Source: Actinomycetota bacterium
Lineage (GTDB): Bacteria; Actinomycetota; Actinomycetes; Streptosporangiales; Streptosporangiaceae
Reading direction: 5' to 3'
Length of the DNA: 6,425 nt
Assembly: GCA_003140115.1 (NCBI GenBank)
Contig: PLIQ01000195.1
Location: forward strand, 18,740-25,164
Part shown: one piece after another, positions 6,093 through 6,425 of the stretch
Numbering within the stretch: the stretch's first letter is position 1
How the letters are laid out: each line of letters begins with the position of its first letter
The notes under the pieces: model-generated
The model's database searches: none
Seen by the model: only the letters and a program-made list of their open reading frames with translations
What the model was told of the DNA's origin: nothing
Program-made: the position numbers and the translations under genes

Positions 6093-6131
6093 GCTTGGCC
6101 GACGGCGTCCGGCGGTCCCGACGAGTGTGGA

Positions 6132-6150
6132 ACGGGATGGCACGGGATGG
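6132..6150 (+). repeat. Tandem 9 bp direct repeat
   Basis: ACGGGATGG occurs at 6132-6140 and again at 6142-6150, giving a 10 bp period, about one helical turn. It lies 40 bp after the kinase stop. It could be a paired protein-binding site or a small duplication; its function is unknown. Confidence 0.5.
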
Positions 6151-6173
6151 ACCGCCTCCGTTGTGCAGGCCAA

Positions 6174-6189
6174 TGACCGACACCGGTCA
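6174..6189. repeat. Perfect 6-4-6 inverted repeat
   Basis: TGACCG-ACAC-CGGTCA is a perfect dyad 82 bp beyond the kinase stop and 170 bp before the next probable start. It may be a weak transcription terminator for the kinase operon or an operator for the gene to the right. There is no T-run, so termination would not be classical. Confidence 0.4.
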
Positions 6190-6358
6190 AGGAGCCTGCC
6201 GGAGCGGCCATGCTGATTCGTTATCAGCGCCATTGACCTGCAAAGACCGTGATGTGACACACTTATCGGTGACGTTCAGGCCTGGGCTGTATCACGGCTG
6301 AGGCTTCCCCGACCGTACAGACACAAGCGCTTCGCCACTTGACCGGAAGAAGGGCCAG

Positions 6359-6425
6359 ATGGGGGAAGGGTCATCGGGGCCACCTAGGGTACCGGGGCAG
6401 GAACCTGTCACCCAGCCCAGCCCAG
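6359..6425 (+). CDS. Probable start of a Pro-rich protein (partial, runs off the window)
   Basis: The ATG at 6359 is preceded by GAAGAAGGG (6346-6354), a plausible ribosome-binding site with a short 4 nt spacer. The frame then stays open to the window edge. The 22 visible residues begin MGEGSSGPPRVPGQEPV and are rich in Pro, Gly and Ser, which resembles the disordered N-terminal arm of the membrane protein at 4054. The last 15 bases are three copies of CCCAG. A second membrane or kinase-associated protein would fit the neighbourhood, but no domain is visible and so short a frame could be chance. Confidence 0.45.
   Translation, partial: MGEGSSGPPRVPGQEPVTQPSP

Larger units (their letters stand above)
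6093..6358. other. Intergenic region downstream of the kinase
   Basis: No gene is supported in these 266 bp; the open frames here are tails or antisense shadows of the kinase region. It contains a 9 bp direct repeat (6132-6150), a 6-4-6 inverted repeat (6174-6189), a weak GC-rich dyad just after the kinase stop (6099-6115, one mismatch), and TTGACC-type sequences at 6233 and 6339. The region is richer in A/T from about 6210 and probably carries the promoter of the gene starting at 6359. No Rho-independent terminator with a T-run is visible. Confidence 0.55.

Noticed and set aside
5321..6301. 326-codon plus-strand open frame overlapping the kinase tail
   Set aside because: It is a frame shadow. 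Its Ala-Leu-Ala-Val run is the out-of-frame reading of the Ser-Pro repeats, and the kinase domain in the other frame is unmistakable.

Overview
This is a 6.4 kb piece of a high-GC actinobacterial chromosome. The evidence is the strong G/C preference at third codon positions, a NarL/LuxR-type response regulator tail, a large cyclase/ATPase/TPR signalling protein, and a Hanks-type Ser/Thr kinase with an HRDYKPEN catalytic loop and a Ser-Pro-rich extracellular tail. A filamentous or soil-type lineage (Streptosporangiales, Streptomycetales or Catenulisporales) is plausible, but the genus cannot be told from the sequence.

Layout. Positions 1-93 (+) are the last 30 codons of a LuxR/NarL-family response regulator. 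It converges on a two-gene minus-strand unit with only 13 bp between the stops. That unit, read right to left, is a 1049-residue class III cyclase-like/AAA-type ATPase/TPR protein (3715 to 566) and an unrecognised 149-residue protein (556 to 107). The ribosome-binding site of the second gene overlaps the stop codon of the first, so the two are almost certainly co-translated. To the right lies a 338 bp divergent intergenic region (3716-4053) with several dyads, including a perfect GAACACT-CGC-AGTGTTC inverted repeat. It is followed by a plus-strand pair: a single-pass membrane protein with a Pro-rich cytoplasmic N-terminus and an extracytoplasmic Ig-like domain (4054-4719), and a membrane Ser/Thr protein kinase (4737-6092) that starts 17 bp after the upstream stop. 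A 266 bp non-coding stretch with short repeats follows. The window ends in what is probably the first 22 codons of another Pro-rich protein (6359 onward).

How the parts may work together. All complete genes except the 149-residue one are signalling or membrane proteins. The cyclase-like protein resembles the cyclase-ATPase-TPR regulators of actinobacteria but lacks their C-terminal LuxR DNA-binding domain, so it presumably acts through a partner; its coupled neighbour is the obvious candidate. The kinase has no recognisable extracellular sensor domain, only a disordered Ser/Pro tail, while the membrane protein encoded just before it supplies a folded extracytoplasmic domain. A sensor working in trans with the kinase is a reasonable hypothesis. 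Whether the two divergent units form one system is inference, resting on the shared intergenic region and its palindrome.
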